In this document: piece after piece, positions 1 to 7,736 of the stretch | Layout of the letters: every line of letters begins with the position of its first letter | How positions within the stretch are numbered: position 1 is the first letter of the stretch | From: Flavobacterium sp. Root186 | GTDB taxonomy: Bacteria; Bacteroidota; Bacteroidia; Flavobacteriales; Flavobacteriaceae | Direction: 5' to 3' | Assembly: GCF_001428525.1 (NCBI RefSeq) | Contig: NZ_LMHW01000017.1 | Coordinates: 248,001 to 312,000, forward strand | Length of the DNA stretch: 64,000 nucleotides | Notes under the pieces: generated by a model | What the model was told of the DNA's origin: nothing | What the model saw: the letters and a program-made list of their open reading frames with translations, nothing else | Database searches by the model: none | Translations under genes and position numbers: made by a program

Positions 1-613
1 CCATTTGATAAATAGATTCAGTACTAAAAATATTTTTAGCAATCTGTTCAAAGATCCAAATAACTTTTACAGCTTTATCCGGTACAATGGCAATATATTT
101 TTTCCCATCTTCCGTTATTTTATTTGCGTATCCATAGGGAGCCATGCCCATATGCCTGCCTTCTTTCTTACCACGTCTAAGACCTTGGAATGTATTTAGT
201 GCCCTCCGGTCGTTCTCAACTTCAGGTGCCGCCAGATAAAATGCAAGCATCATCTTGTTTTCCGGAACGCTAAGGTCAAGTGGCTGCTCTATAGCCTGCG
301 GCTCCACCCCCAGTTTCCTTAACAGATTAATCATTTGGTAAGCATCACCTGCATTACGGCTGAACCTGTCCCACTTCATAAAAAGAACCAAACTAATTTT
401 ATTTTTATTTTTTTTTACTTCAGTTAGAAATTTTTTCCATTGCGGCCTGTTAAAAGTCTTTGCTGAATGATCTTCATAAATTACATTACGTATCTGTATT
501 TGGTTTATACTGCAATATTTTCTCAGCATTTCCTCCTGATTACGTTGGGAGAAGCCCTTTTCAGCTTGCTCGTCGGTACTCACACGAATATATAAATCGG
601 CTATCTTGCTCAT
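1..613 (-). CDS. Serine site-specific recombinase, C-terminus beyond left edge
   Basis: Reading leftward from the ATG at 613 gives MSKIADLYIRVSTDEQAEKG, the N-terminal signature of a serine recombinase; the nucleophile would be Ser12 in RVS. Further on are a YEDHSAKTFNRPQW stretch, WDRFSRNAGD, and the region PEVENDRRALNTFQG typical of the catalytic-domain end and long helix. After that a recombinase domain begins (GMAPYGYANK). About 204 codons are present and the gene runs out of the window, so it is probably a large serine recombinase (usually 450-550 residues). The product would cut and rejoin DNA at specific att or res sites. It may mobilise the neighbouring defence island or the whole element; which is unknown because no att site is identifiable. 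Its start overlaps the stop of the upstream small gene by the sequence ATGA, so the two are probably translated together. Confidence 0.9.
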   Translation of the reverse strand, partial: MSKIADLYIRVSTDEQAEKGFSQRNQEEMLRKYCSINQIQIRNVIYEDHSAKTFNRPQWKKFLTEVKKNKNKISLVLFMKWDRFSRNAGDAYQMINLLRKLGVEPQAIEQPLDLSVPENKMMLAFYLAAPEVENDRRALNTFQGLRRGKKEGRHMGMAPYGYANKITEDGKKYIAIVPDKAVKVIWIFEQIAKNIFSTESIYQM

Positions 614-780
614 TTTGTTTCATTTAAATGTTTCAACACAACGATATTAGCAATTATTCTTAAGAAATACAAGATTTCCTCTGCTTGTTCAATAGTTAAA
701 TCTAATCCCTCAGATCGAAGCATTTGCAAAGCTTTATCTGGGGTCAACTTTGAATTACTGTAGTCAATATCTTTCTCCAT
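610..780 (-). CDS. Small protein (56 aa) coupled to the serine recombinase
   Basis: An ATG at 780 opens a 56-residue frame, MEKDIDYSNSKLTPDKALQM onward, ending in KHLNETK with a TGA that overlaps the recombinase start by 4 bases. The sequence has a helical character, with LTPDKALQMLRSEGLDLT followed by EQAEEILYFLR and a hydrophobic IIANIVVL. I do not recognise a family with certainty. The coupled start and the conserved-looking composition suggest a real gene whose product accompanies the recombinase, perhaps as an accessory or directionality protein; that role is inferred only from position. Confidence 0.7.
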   Translation of the reverse strand: MEKDIDYSNSKLTPDKALQMLRSEGLDLTIEQAEEILYFLRIIANIVVLKHLNETK

Positions 781-1103
781 AATCACACTTTTTAAAATTG
801 ATAAAAATGTAATTTAAATGCAGAAATGCTTCAAATATAAGTATCAGCAGTACTTGTCTTTGTAAGGAAGTCTATTTCCGCGAATCTTTGATCAATGCTA
901 GGAAAGATATCGAAAAAATAATAACCAAATTTAGGTCGATATAACTACGACAAAGTACTTTGTTTTGAAGTTATTAAGAGATAGTTTACCAAGTGACAAA
1001 ATAAAAAATTAAGGTCATTGCCAAAAATATTGTAAGGCGAAATTGTGATGAGTAAGCGACAACATTCTTTGCTAATTTGATCTATAGCAAATATTCTAAG
1101 ATT
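781..1103. other. Intergenic region with a perfect 14-bp palindrome
   Basis: No convincing gene in either strand. It is AT-rich and sits upstream of the recombinase pair and downstream of the SIR2-pAgo gene. The only clear structure is the perfect palindrome ACAAAGTACTTTGT at 950-963, which could be a regulator or recombinase half-site pair. It holds the promoter of the small gene at 610-780, which I could not place. Confidence 0.4.
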
Positions 1104-4100
1104 CTAAATAAATAGCCTATAATCATATGTTTTACCTTCAAATCTTGCAAGTAATTTTCCAATACGAGCAATCTGATTCGACGAATTAATAGTCGCTGGC
1201 AATTTGGAATATAAATCAAACGAATTCCAATTCATTTTTGTTAGTCCTAAAATCTCAATTGCAATCGTGTTCAAATCTGATTCTCCGTAATGTCTTGTAA
1301 TTTTGATAGGTGCCGGAATACTCCTTCCTCCTAAGTAATACTTATGAATTGGATTTTTGACAGAAGGTACAATTCCATGAGTCCATAATAGGGCTTCATA
1401 TTTATTTGTAATTATACACGTTCCTCGCGATATTGGAAATTTATCTATACCTAGTAAACCATTAAACACATTCATTGATAAAAAACGAGCCTCAGTTTCG
1501 TAGTTAATTTCTATTAAATCAATTTTTGTTATACCTGCCATATTTAGACTAGCAGTAATCCCCTTAATCTCATCATTTGTGAATTTTGTCCTTTTATGTA
1601 TTACAACTCTTTCAGGCAATCGATCTAATGAATTATAGAAAAGTTCTCTAATTGAAACTCCAAATTGAAATGCATCATTATAAGACATAAACGGATTTGA
1701 CTGTTTATCTAAAATATAATTATCAACTTTTGATAATTTGTATTTTAATCCTTGACCATTGGAGTCGTAAATATGACTACAACCGATTACAACTTCAGTA
1801 TCATTTGAATTCTTTTTAATACTATAACCGATTCCTGCATATGCCGTATTCTTTTCTTGATTATTTAAAACCCAAGGTGTTCTTAATGACTTTACATAAA
1901 AAGATAATGATAACCACCAATATACTTGACACTTTAATCTATCACTTAAAGTTTCTTCTCTAATTAACTGGGTAGAAACACCTTTAGAAGCTGAAAAAGC
2001 TTTTATATAATCATGCAAATCAAAATCCTCTCCGTTTTCTTGAAAACTTTCAAATGCCTGCCATTCCTTTGGTATGAAAATTACAATTGTATGTTGACTC
2101 TGAATATTAATAATTTGTTCAATTTTTGAGGTTATTAGTCTCGCCACAATGATTGCATTTTCACTATCACTCTTATTAGATTTCTCTAAATCAATATTTA
2201 TCCATTTATCGGCATCTTCATAATAGGGAATATTTATTGGGAGATTATATGCCGAAGCAAAACCAGGATATTCAATCAAAAAATCTGGATTTATATTATC
2301 CGTAGGATGTTTTAGATTTAGTTGATTTAAAAAATCGTACAAATTCTTTGAATAATTTTCACCACAAATGACAGCCAGATTAACCTCATTAGAATAAATA
2401 ATTCCATTCAAGTTATTATCATACGGTCTATTATTTGTCAAAGCACGCATAGGATGATAATCTTTCGTATGAGAATTTGACAAACTGTTTTGAAATATTA
2501 ATTGAGGCTCCAAATACTGAACACCTCTAAATTGAGTTAATTTATTATTATAATCAGAAGGTTTATAAACTCTATAATTAGGGTCTAAAACCATTATTTC
2601 AGCAAAAGCAGTATTTCTAGAAATTTGAAATTCAAAACCAGTTCCTGAGTTTAATGGATATTCGAATTTTAGGTTTTTATAATTAAACAAAATTGTATTC
2701 CAATATTCTAAAATTTCATCAAATTTATCGTTACGTAATTTCTCTAAAATTTCTTTACTTATTCGTTGTTTTACCTCCTTTGAAATTTCATTGTCACTTG
2801 TTATATGTATTGAAGGGCTAAAAGATATGTAACCAAATTTAGAACTTTTATCAAAATAAAACGACAAGTAAATTGCCTTATGTATTTTTTTATCCCCAAA
2901 TGAATTATCACTATTTCTAAGCCAAAGCTTATCTTTTAAATTTGAATCAAATATTCCATAACTTAAAAAATGTTTAATTACAGTTTGAATCATTAAAGAC
3001 CTAAATGAACTAACATTATCTATATCGAACTTTGAAATAGGGACTCTTCTAATTTCACTTTTTAAAACATTTTTAAAAACACTTGATATACCCGATAATG
3101 TACCTAGCGCATAAACTTTTCTTTTAAAAGGTATTGCACAAATGTCAGTATTATTAGTTTTATCCTTTAAAAATGACCAAGGTTTATTATCTCCGAATTC
3201 CACTTCAAATTGAAATATTTCTTTTGGAAACACAATAGCATGTAAATTACTTTTTAGATATTTATCGGTTCTGGTTATAGATTGGCTAAATTCAATTTTA
3301 GATAATTCCTCATTATTAGCCAATTTTAAAATAGAATTAAGTGATTCTAATGACATTGAATTATCTTCTAATGCAGACTTTGATAAATCTATGAGAGTTT
3401 TATCAAATCCATCAGTTGATATATAAAATGCCTCTCGTCCGGCGGTTCTTACATTCCTTATCAGTTCCTCAACCTCTGTATTAATCTTATCGCCATAACC
3501 ACACCAGTAAAGCCTTCCCGTTCCTCGTTTAGTAAATGCATCATTTAAAGATTTCATTAAAGATTTATCCCTACCACTATATCCAATTACAATTAAATTT
3601 TTATCAACATGATAATTTCCGAGGTGCTCAGAAAAAGTACCATCTTGAGAATCCAATTCTTTCTCTGTATTTTTAAGTGTGCTGTATTTATAATCACCAT
3701 GGAGAGAGATTGAAAGAAGCTCCCTTTTACTTTGATTGCGAAACAGTCTATCAGCATTATCTAAAGTAATCTCAATTGGAGTTAAATTACTTTGGAAAGC
3801 TGTTCTAACTGTAAGTCCATCAAAATTTGTTGTCCAAACTGATTTAATTATGTCATTCTTAGCAAGTAAACATAATGCCTTATAACCTATATAAGGTTCC
3901 TTATTCTCAAATAGACTGTGAAAATATTTTCTTCGATCATCAGCTATCGGATAAGCCATTTGCGCATAAAAACTATATTCTTCAGAAGAATCCAAAGCTG
4001 GATAGACACCTTCGTTATCTAACCATTTTTGAATACTACTTCGCACAGATTCATTCTTATGACTCTTATAAAATTCTGAAGCATTTAAATGTTTTGATAA

Positions 4101-4280
4101 ATATATATCTTTTTTCCATTCCCAAATACAATCATATGCAGACTGAATACCTGATGTAATTGACGCTCCTGCACCTAACAAAAATGAATGAGGTGTATCA
4201 ATATTTCGCTTAAATGATCTTAAAAATGCGTCATAACTTAGAAAAAGACTTTCATTATCTTCAATTGTTTTTTTTATCAT
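1104..4280 (-). CDS. Single-chain SIR2-APAZ-prokaryotic Argonaute (SPARSA-type)
   Basis: The 1058-residue protein joins three parts usually split over two genes. The N-terminus is a SIR2 NADase: GAGAS at 36-40, TTNFDGL at 150-156, LHGDY with His194, and GYSGRD at 233-238. The middle (roughly 320-600) is in the APAZ position. The C-terminus reads as MID (NLAVICGENYSKN onward, then the QVYWWLSLSFYVKSLRTPWV junction) and PIWI (from about 813, AYAGIGYS, RVVIHKRTKF, HGIVPSVKNP, ending RLFI). In the PIWI fold the catalytic Asp of the first strand is Gly818, and the usual RD of the third catalytic strand is KRT at 896-898, so it should not slice. Short pAgo/SIR2 systems use a small RNA guide to sense invader DNA and then hydrolyse NAD+, killing or stalling the cell. 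It is the last gene of a probable four-gene operon. A split system in other species is the usual arrangement; the fused form is rarer. Confidence 0.88.
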   Translation of the reverse strand: MIKKTIEDNESLFLSYDAFLRSFKRNIDTPHSFLLGAGASITSGIQSAYDCIWEWKKDIYLSKHLNASEFYKSHKNESVRSSIQKWLDNEGVYPALDSSEEYSFYAQMAYPIADDRRKYFHSLFENKEPYIGYKALCLLAKNDIIKSVWTTNFDGLTVRTAFQSNLTPIEITLDNADRLFRNQSKRELLSISLHGDYKYSTLKNTEKELDSQDGTFSEHLGNYHVDKNLIVIGYSGRDKSLMKSLNDAFTKRGTGRLYWCGYGDKINTEVEELIRNVRTAGREAFYISTDGFDKTLIDLSKSALEDNSMSLESLNSILKLANNEELSKIEFSQSITRTDKYLKSNLHAIVFPKEIFQFEVEFGDNKPWSFLKDKTNNTDICAIPFKRKVYALGTLSGISSVFKNVLKSEIRRVPISKFDIDNVSSFRSLMIQTVIKHFLSYGIFDSNLKDKLWLRNSDNSFGDKKIHKAIYLSFYFDKSSKFGYISFSPSIHITSDNEISKEVKQRISKEILEKLRNDKFDEILEYWNTILFNYKNLKFEYPLNSGTGFEFQISRNTAFAEIMVLDPNYRVYKPSDYNNKLTQFRGVQYLEPQLIFQNSLSNSHTKDYHPMRALTNNRPYDNNLNGIIYSNEVNLAVICGENYSKNLYDFLNQLNLKHPTDNINPDFLIEYPGFASAYNLPINIPYYEDADKWINIDLEKSNKSDSENAIIVARLITSKIEQIINIQSQHTIVIFIPKEWQAFESFQENGEDFDLHDYIKAFSASKGVSTQLIREETLSDRLKCQVYWWLSLSFYVKSLRTPWVLNNQEKNTAYAGIGYSIKKNSNDTEVVIGCSHIYDSNGQGLKYKLSKVDNYILDKQSNPFMSYNDAFQFGVSIRELFYNSLDRLPERVVIHKRTKFTNDEIKGITASLNMAGITKIDLIEINYETEARFLSMNVFNGLLGIDKFPISRGTCIITNKYEALLWTHGIVPSVKNPIHKYYLGGRSIPAPIKITRHYGESDLNTIAIEILGLTKMNWNSFDLYSKLPATINSSNQIARIGKLLARFEGKTYDYRLFI

Positions 4281-4376
4281 AACTTAAAAATAAGTTTATT
4301 TTAAAATAATTAGGATTACCATCTTTTATAAATGCTTAGATTGTTTGATATTATCCATACTATTAGTAATAATTAC

Positions 4377-4829
4377 TTAGAAAGAACTGAGATAATTTTC
4401 AAGATGTTTTAGCGAATTCTTATACTCATCATAATTATCTCTTATATACTTATTTGAAACGTAAACAGTCTTTTCATTTTTAGAAATTTTATGTTCACTT
4501 ACTTCTGCCAATTTCAAAGAAGGAATAATCCAAAAATCAGGTGTTAACGTCAAATCTTCAATTTTTCCATGATAGCAAACTAAAGCATAAATAAGATTTG
4601 GCGCAACTTCAAATTTACCTAAATTATTAATTAGCCAATCATTTCTTTTATTAACACCTTTTACTTCAACAATACACATTGATCCTTTTGAAGTCTTTAC
4701 TATAACATCAACTCCTTTTTTATTTCCTAAAGATAAATATGCTTCTTTTCCAGCACGGCACATCAAGCTCATAACAAAATATTCAGATGCCAAGTTTGTA
4801 TTGTAATTATTATCTGAATTTCTCATCAT
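4377..4829 (-). CDS. PD-(D/E)XK nuclease-like protein next to SIR2-pAgo
   Basis: A 150-residue protein with a compact restriction-endonuclease-like core: Glu16 in ASEYFVMS, Asp41 in GVDVIV, and Glu55-x-Lys57 in CIVEVKG, in the right order and spacing for the PD-(D/E)XK superfamily. The fold is also used by Holliday-junction resolvases and by non-catalytic sensors. It lies 96 bases upstream of the SIR2-pAgo gene on the same strand, so it is probably co-transcribed. It may be an accessory DNA-processing or guide-related component, but that is inferred from position. Two adjacent Met codons (4829 and 4826) could both serve as start. Confidence 0.7.
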   Translation of the reverse strand: MMRNSDNNYNTNLASEYFVMSLMCRAGKEAYLSLGNKKGVDVIVKTSKGSMCIVEVKGVNKRNDWLINNLGKFEVAPNLIYALVCYHGKIEDLTLTPDFWIIPSLKLAEVSEHKISKNEKTVYVSNKYIRDNYDEYKNSLKHLENYLSSF

Positions 4830-4873
4830 TCTGTATTTTAAAGATAGTAGGCAATCAAACTTTACCTTTTGAT

Positions 4874-5107
4874 TTATTTACTTTTATCAAATAATGCTTT
4901 AATCTGTAGCAGATATTCCGGTTTACACGCTTCTAGAATTCTTTCTTTTCTTATATCAGAAATATCTTCAATAGTTATCTCTTCTTTAATATCAAGTCTA
5001 TAATTATTCCGGTCATAAATGTGAATAACTGATTCATCATCATAAAATGTATATTGATCATCTAACCCATGTTTACTAATATCCACTGTGCAAATTTCGA
5101 CCTTCAT
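4874..5107 (-). CDS. Hypothetical protein (77 aa) in the SIR2-pAgo operon
   Basis: A 77-residue acidic protein that I do not recognise (MKVEICTVDISKHGLDDQYT at the N-terminus). It has an alternating beta-type N-terminus, then a KEEITIEDISDIRKERI segment and a helical tail. It starts two bases after the stop of the upstream gene at 5110-5454 and ends 44 bases before the nuclease-like gene, which argues for one operon and for it being real despite its small size. Function unknown; an immunity, inhibitor or assembly factor are all possible. Confidence 0.6.
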   Translation of the reverse strand: MKVEICTVDISKHGLDDQYTFYDDESVIHIYDRNNYRLDIKEEITIEDISDIRKERILEACKPEYLLQIKALFDKSK

Positions 5108-5109
5108 AA

Positions 5110-5454
5110 TTATTCTTGTATTATTTTAATAATATAATCTATTAAATCAATAGCCGTTCTTTGAACCATCCCTTCAGTTATAGACTTTTTTATTTCAATT
5201 AATTCCTCAATTTTTTGTTTCTCTTCCGTCTTTTCTATTACAGCGTCTATAATTTGTACAAGAACAAGTTTACCCTCTTTATTTGTTTCAGGAATGAATA
5301 ACGAATTATAAACCGATTGGTGAGCAATATTATTTGGACCACCATATGAATTGCAATTAAATGCATATCGTGCTAATCCTTCATATCTAAATCCTGGATC
5401 GTATTCGTCTCCATACATTACGTAGGCCATATTTTTATTTGTTTTTATGTTCAT
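5110..5454 (-). CDS. Hypothetical protein (114 aa), first gene of SIR2-pAgo operon
   Basis: A 114-residue protein of no family known to me. The N-terminal half carries Gly/Tyr/Asn-rich stretches (YGDEYDPGFRYEG and NCNSYGGPNNIAH). The C-terminal half is a charged helical region (VIEKTEEKQKIEELIEIK) ending in IDLIDYIIKIIQE. It appears to lead the four-gene unit that ends with SIR2-pAgo. An internal ATG at 5430 (MAYVMYGDEY) is an alternative start. No function can be assigned from sequence. Confidence 0.55.
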   Translation of the reverse strand: MNIKTNKNMAYVMYGDEYDPGFRYEGLARYAFNCNSYGGPNNIAHQSVYNSLFIPETNKEGKLVLVQIIDAVIEKTEEKQKIEELIEIKKSITEGMVQRTAIDLIDYIIKIIQE

Positions 5455-5953
5455 ATTTGTAGCAAATCTCCAGTAATTTTTCCTGCTTTTCTATAATTTG
5501 AATCCCGTCAAAAATTGTTTTTTATTGTTGATTTTCCTGTTTTCATTTATCTTTATTTTGTTGCTCTTCGTTAAAATTATAGGTAAATATTCTATTGCTA
5601 TTATAAAATGATTGAGCTCATCTCTCTTAAAAAGCGTTGTGGATTAATCAAGATTTAATTCCAAATATACAAAACTACATTTGCTATATTTTACGTATTT
5701 CCGTAACAGCATCTTTTGGTTAGCAAATTAATTCTTTTGATAGATAAAAGATTCCAGTATAAATACCTGTTTTTAACCTTTTTAAAAAATAATAAAGAAT
5801 AAAGTTGATAGAGTTTATTGAAAGTTCTGCTTGATAAATACCTATTTTAAAAAAAACAGAAAAACTATGGAAAAATTATTATGTAAAAAATCCTATTATT
5901 GTAAACCTATTTTAGGACTAAATTTAAAATGTAAATCTATTTTAGCATTAAAT
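5455..5953. repeat. AT-rich intergenic region ending in imperfect ~31-bp tandem repeats
   Basis: No gene is supported here. At its right end two imperfect copies of a 30/31-base unit lie head to tail, at 5900-5929 and 5930-5960, each with the pattern TGTAAAyCTATTTTAG followed by an AT-rich spacer, and a degenerate third copy starts at 5961. The last copies overlap the 3' end of the PDDEXK-like gene at 5954-7078. Such units could be leftovers of slipped-strand duplication or a binding array. The rest is featureless AT-rich sequence that must carry the promoter of the operon at 5454. Confidence 0.5.
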
Positions 5954-7078
5954 CTAAATATGTAAACTTTTTTCAGGACGAGACACAACAGTATTCACGA
6001 GCGAGTCACTAGCTGGGAGAGTTGGACTTAGTTCTTGATTAAAATTTGCTGCAAATCGTTTTATGATCTTTTGATATTCTTCTAATTTTTTTACAAAATC
6101 CTGATATTGAATATTGTAATCTAGATTAGTAATTTGAGCTAATTTTAATGTTTCTTTGGCTTTTGTAAAACTCGGTCTTTTGCATTCTACATTTTTATAC
6201 TTTAAATAAGGACAAAAAGCATTGTACACCTGATTTCGGACTTCGGGCGTTGTCTGTGTATTACCTTCTAAACTTAATCTGTAAGCAACTTCAACTCTTT
6301 TGTCCCTGAATATTATGTCCATATACAGTGTCAAATTAATTGTTTCATTATTCGCTTTTGTTAATGTAAATTTTTCTCCACCGAACCAGAAAGCAAGCAA
6401 TGGTCCTCTATTATTAGGCACTGTTCCCCATCCTGCATCAAAATGTTTTTTATAAGTATGGAAGAATTTTGCGCAAGTCCACCAATTCCATTCTTTCAGT
6501 GGTAACATTGTATAATTTTCAGCTGAAAGGTGAGCTTCATCAAAATGTTGTTCTTTTTCTAATAAATAACTATGATATTGTGTTAGTATATCATTATTGA
6601 TTTGAGTTACTATAACTGGATTTAAAACTGATAAAAAGTCTTTTATTGAATAATGATGATATTGATTTTCTATTACTATTGAAAAATTGACTTGATAACC
6701 TGTTTTGAAATATATTGGTACCAGAATATCGCACAGTTTTAAATCAAGTATCTTATTTTTGTAATTCGCTAATTGCTTATTATGAACTCCTGCATGCACT
6801 TTATCTTCAATAATAATTCCATATAATTTACCTTCCATTTGAAAACTTACGAACACATCAATTTTATGAAACTGTCGTTTGACAACTAAATTTTCTATTT
6901 CAGTAAGGATAATATTTTGTTTAAAAAGAAGCGATTGCAAAAAAGACAGACCTAATTGATGCATTAATTCATTTGCCATTTTATACTTTAAGTCCGACCA
7001 ATTTAACAACCAGGTAATTACAGCATCTTGTGACAATTCTTTATTAGCAAAGCTAAATATATTTGGATTTTGGTACAT
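5954..7078 (-). CDS. PD-(D/E)XK nuclease superfamily protein (PDDEXK_4-like)
   Basis: The 374-residue protein has the layout of the PDDEXK_4 family: Glu14 in NKELSQDAVITWLLNW, Asp74 in FHKIDVFVSF, and Glu91-x-Lys93 in GIIIEDKVHAGVHNKQL. A helix with Gln-x-x-x-Tyr (KQLANYK) follows, as in many members. The remaining two-thirds is a less conserved alpha/beta region with several aromatic stretches (KEWNWWTCAKFFHTY). Members are mostly uncharacterised, often lie in mobile or defence loci and are thought to bind or cut DNA. It stands alone, with AT-rich gaps on both sides. Confidence 0.75.
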   Translation of the reverse strand: MYQNPNIFSFANKELSQDAVITWLLNWSDLKYKMANELMHQLGLSFLQSLLFKQNIILTEIENLVVKRQFHKIDVFVSFQMEGKLYGIIIEDKVHAGVHNKQLANYKNKILDLKLCDILVPIYFKTGYQVNFSIVIENQYHHYSIKDFLSVLNPVIVTQINNDILTQYHSYLLEKEQHFDEAHLSAENYTMLPLKEWNWWTCAKFFHTYKKHFDAGWGTVPNNRGPLLAFWFGGEKFTLTKANNETINLTLYMDIIFRDKRVEVAYRLSLEGNTQTTPEVRNQVYNAFCPYLKYKNVECKRPSFTKAKETLKLAQITNLDYNIQYQDFVKKLEEYQKIIKRFAANFNQELSPTLPASDSLVNTVVSRPEKSLHI

Positions 7079-7290
7079 TTTTTAAATTTTGAATCAATTA
7101 TTTATGTAACTAATTTTCAAATTAACATATAAGTTTTTTATAGAAAATGGCATTTATTTAAATTCGTATTATTATTGTAGAAAATTTATCTAAGATTAAG
7201 AGCGTGATCTCGAATTTAATGAGGCTATAAATTATTTGATTTTTAAACTCTCAAAATTTCCACAATTCATTGTATTTCTTATTGGAGTTT

Positions 7291-7560
7291 TTACTTTTTT
7301 AAATAGGATATTTTATACCATTTTGTCAATTTTTTTGATATTGACTCAAGTAAATCGATGTCATAATGTTTGCTAATGTAAATTAGAAAAATTGCTATGT
7401 CAGCAAGTTCTTCTTTTATTTTTCTTTGTCAATTTCAGTTAGCTGTAATTCTGTTTTCCAAAAGATAATTCTTGCAGTTCAGAAACTTCAATGTTAAGCC
7501 CAAAAAGCAAATCTTTAATATGATGAAATTGCTCCCTGTTTCTTTCGTTTCTAAAGTCAT
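7291..7560 (-). pseudogene. Decayed MazG-like nucleotide pyrophosphohydrolase
   Basis: Reading leftward from an ATG at 7560, pieces of a MazG-like protein appear in changing frames: ERNREQFHHIKDLLFG and NIEVSELQEL, then TEIDKEK, then after a further frame change IKEELADIAIFLIY followed by SKHYDIDLLESISKKLTKWY, ending at TAA (7291-7293). The EEVSELQE-like and EELADI segments are the metal-binding EExxE/ExxD helices of the family, which hydrolyses (d)NTPs such as dCTP. At least two frameshifts and an internal stop prevent one protein from being made. This explains part of the otherwise empty 7079-7736 gap, of which the remainder shows no gene. It is either decay after transfer or relaxed selection in the defence island. 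Confidence 0.7.
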
Positions 7561-7736
7561 ATTAAATTTATAATTTCCCTCTTCTGTTCTGTAAACTAAT
7601 ATTTTTCAAAGTTAGAAGAGTTTATCAATTAGAGTTTATAATAAAAAAAATGTGAGGTCAGATTTTCTTTAAGTTTTTAATAAAACTCTTTAACAATTGA
7701 GTATTTTTTTTTATCATGATAAAATTTAAAATCGTA

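Noticed and set aside
5..199. Plus-strand frame at the left edge
   Set aside because: It is the reverse of the serine recombinase coding sequence and has no domain of its own.
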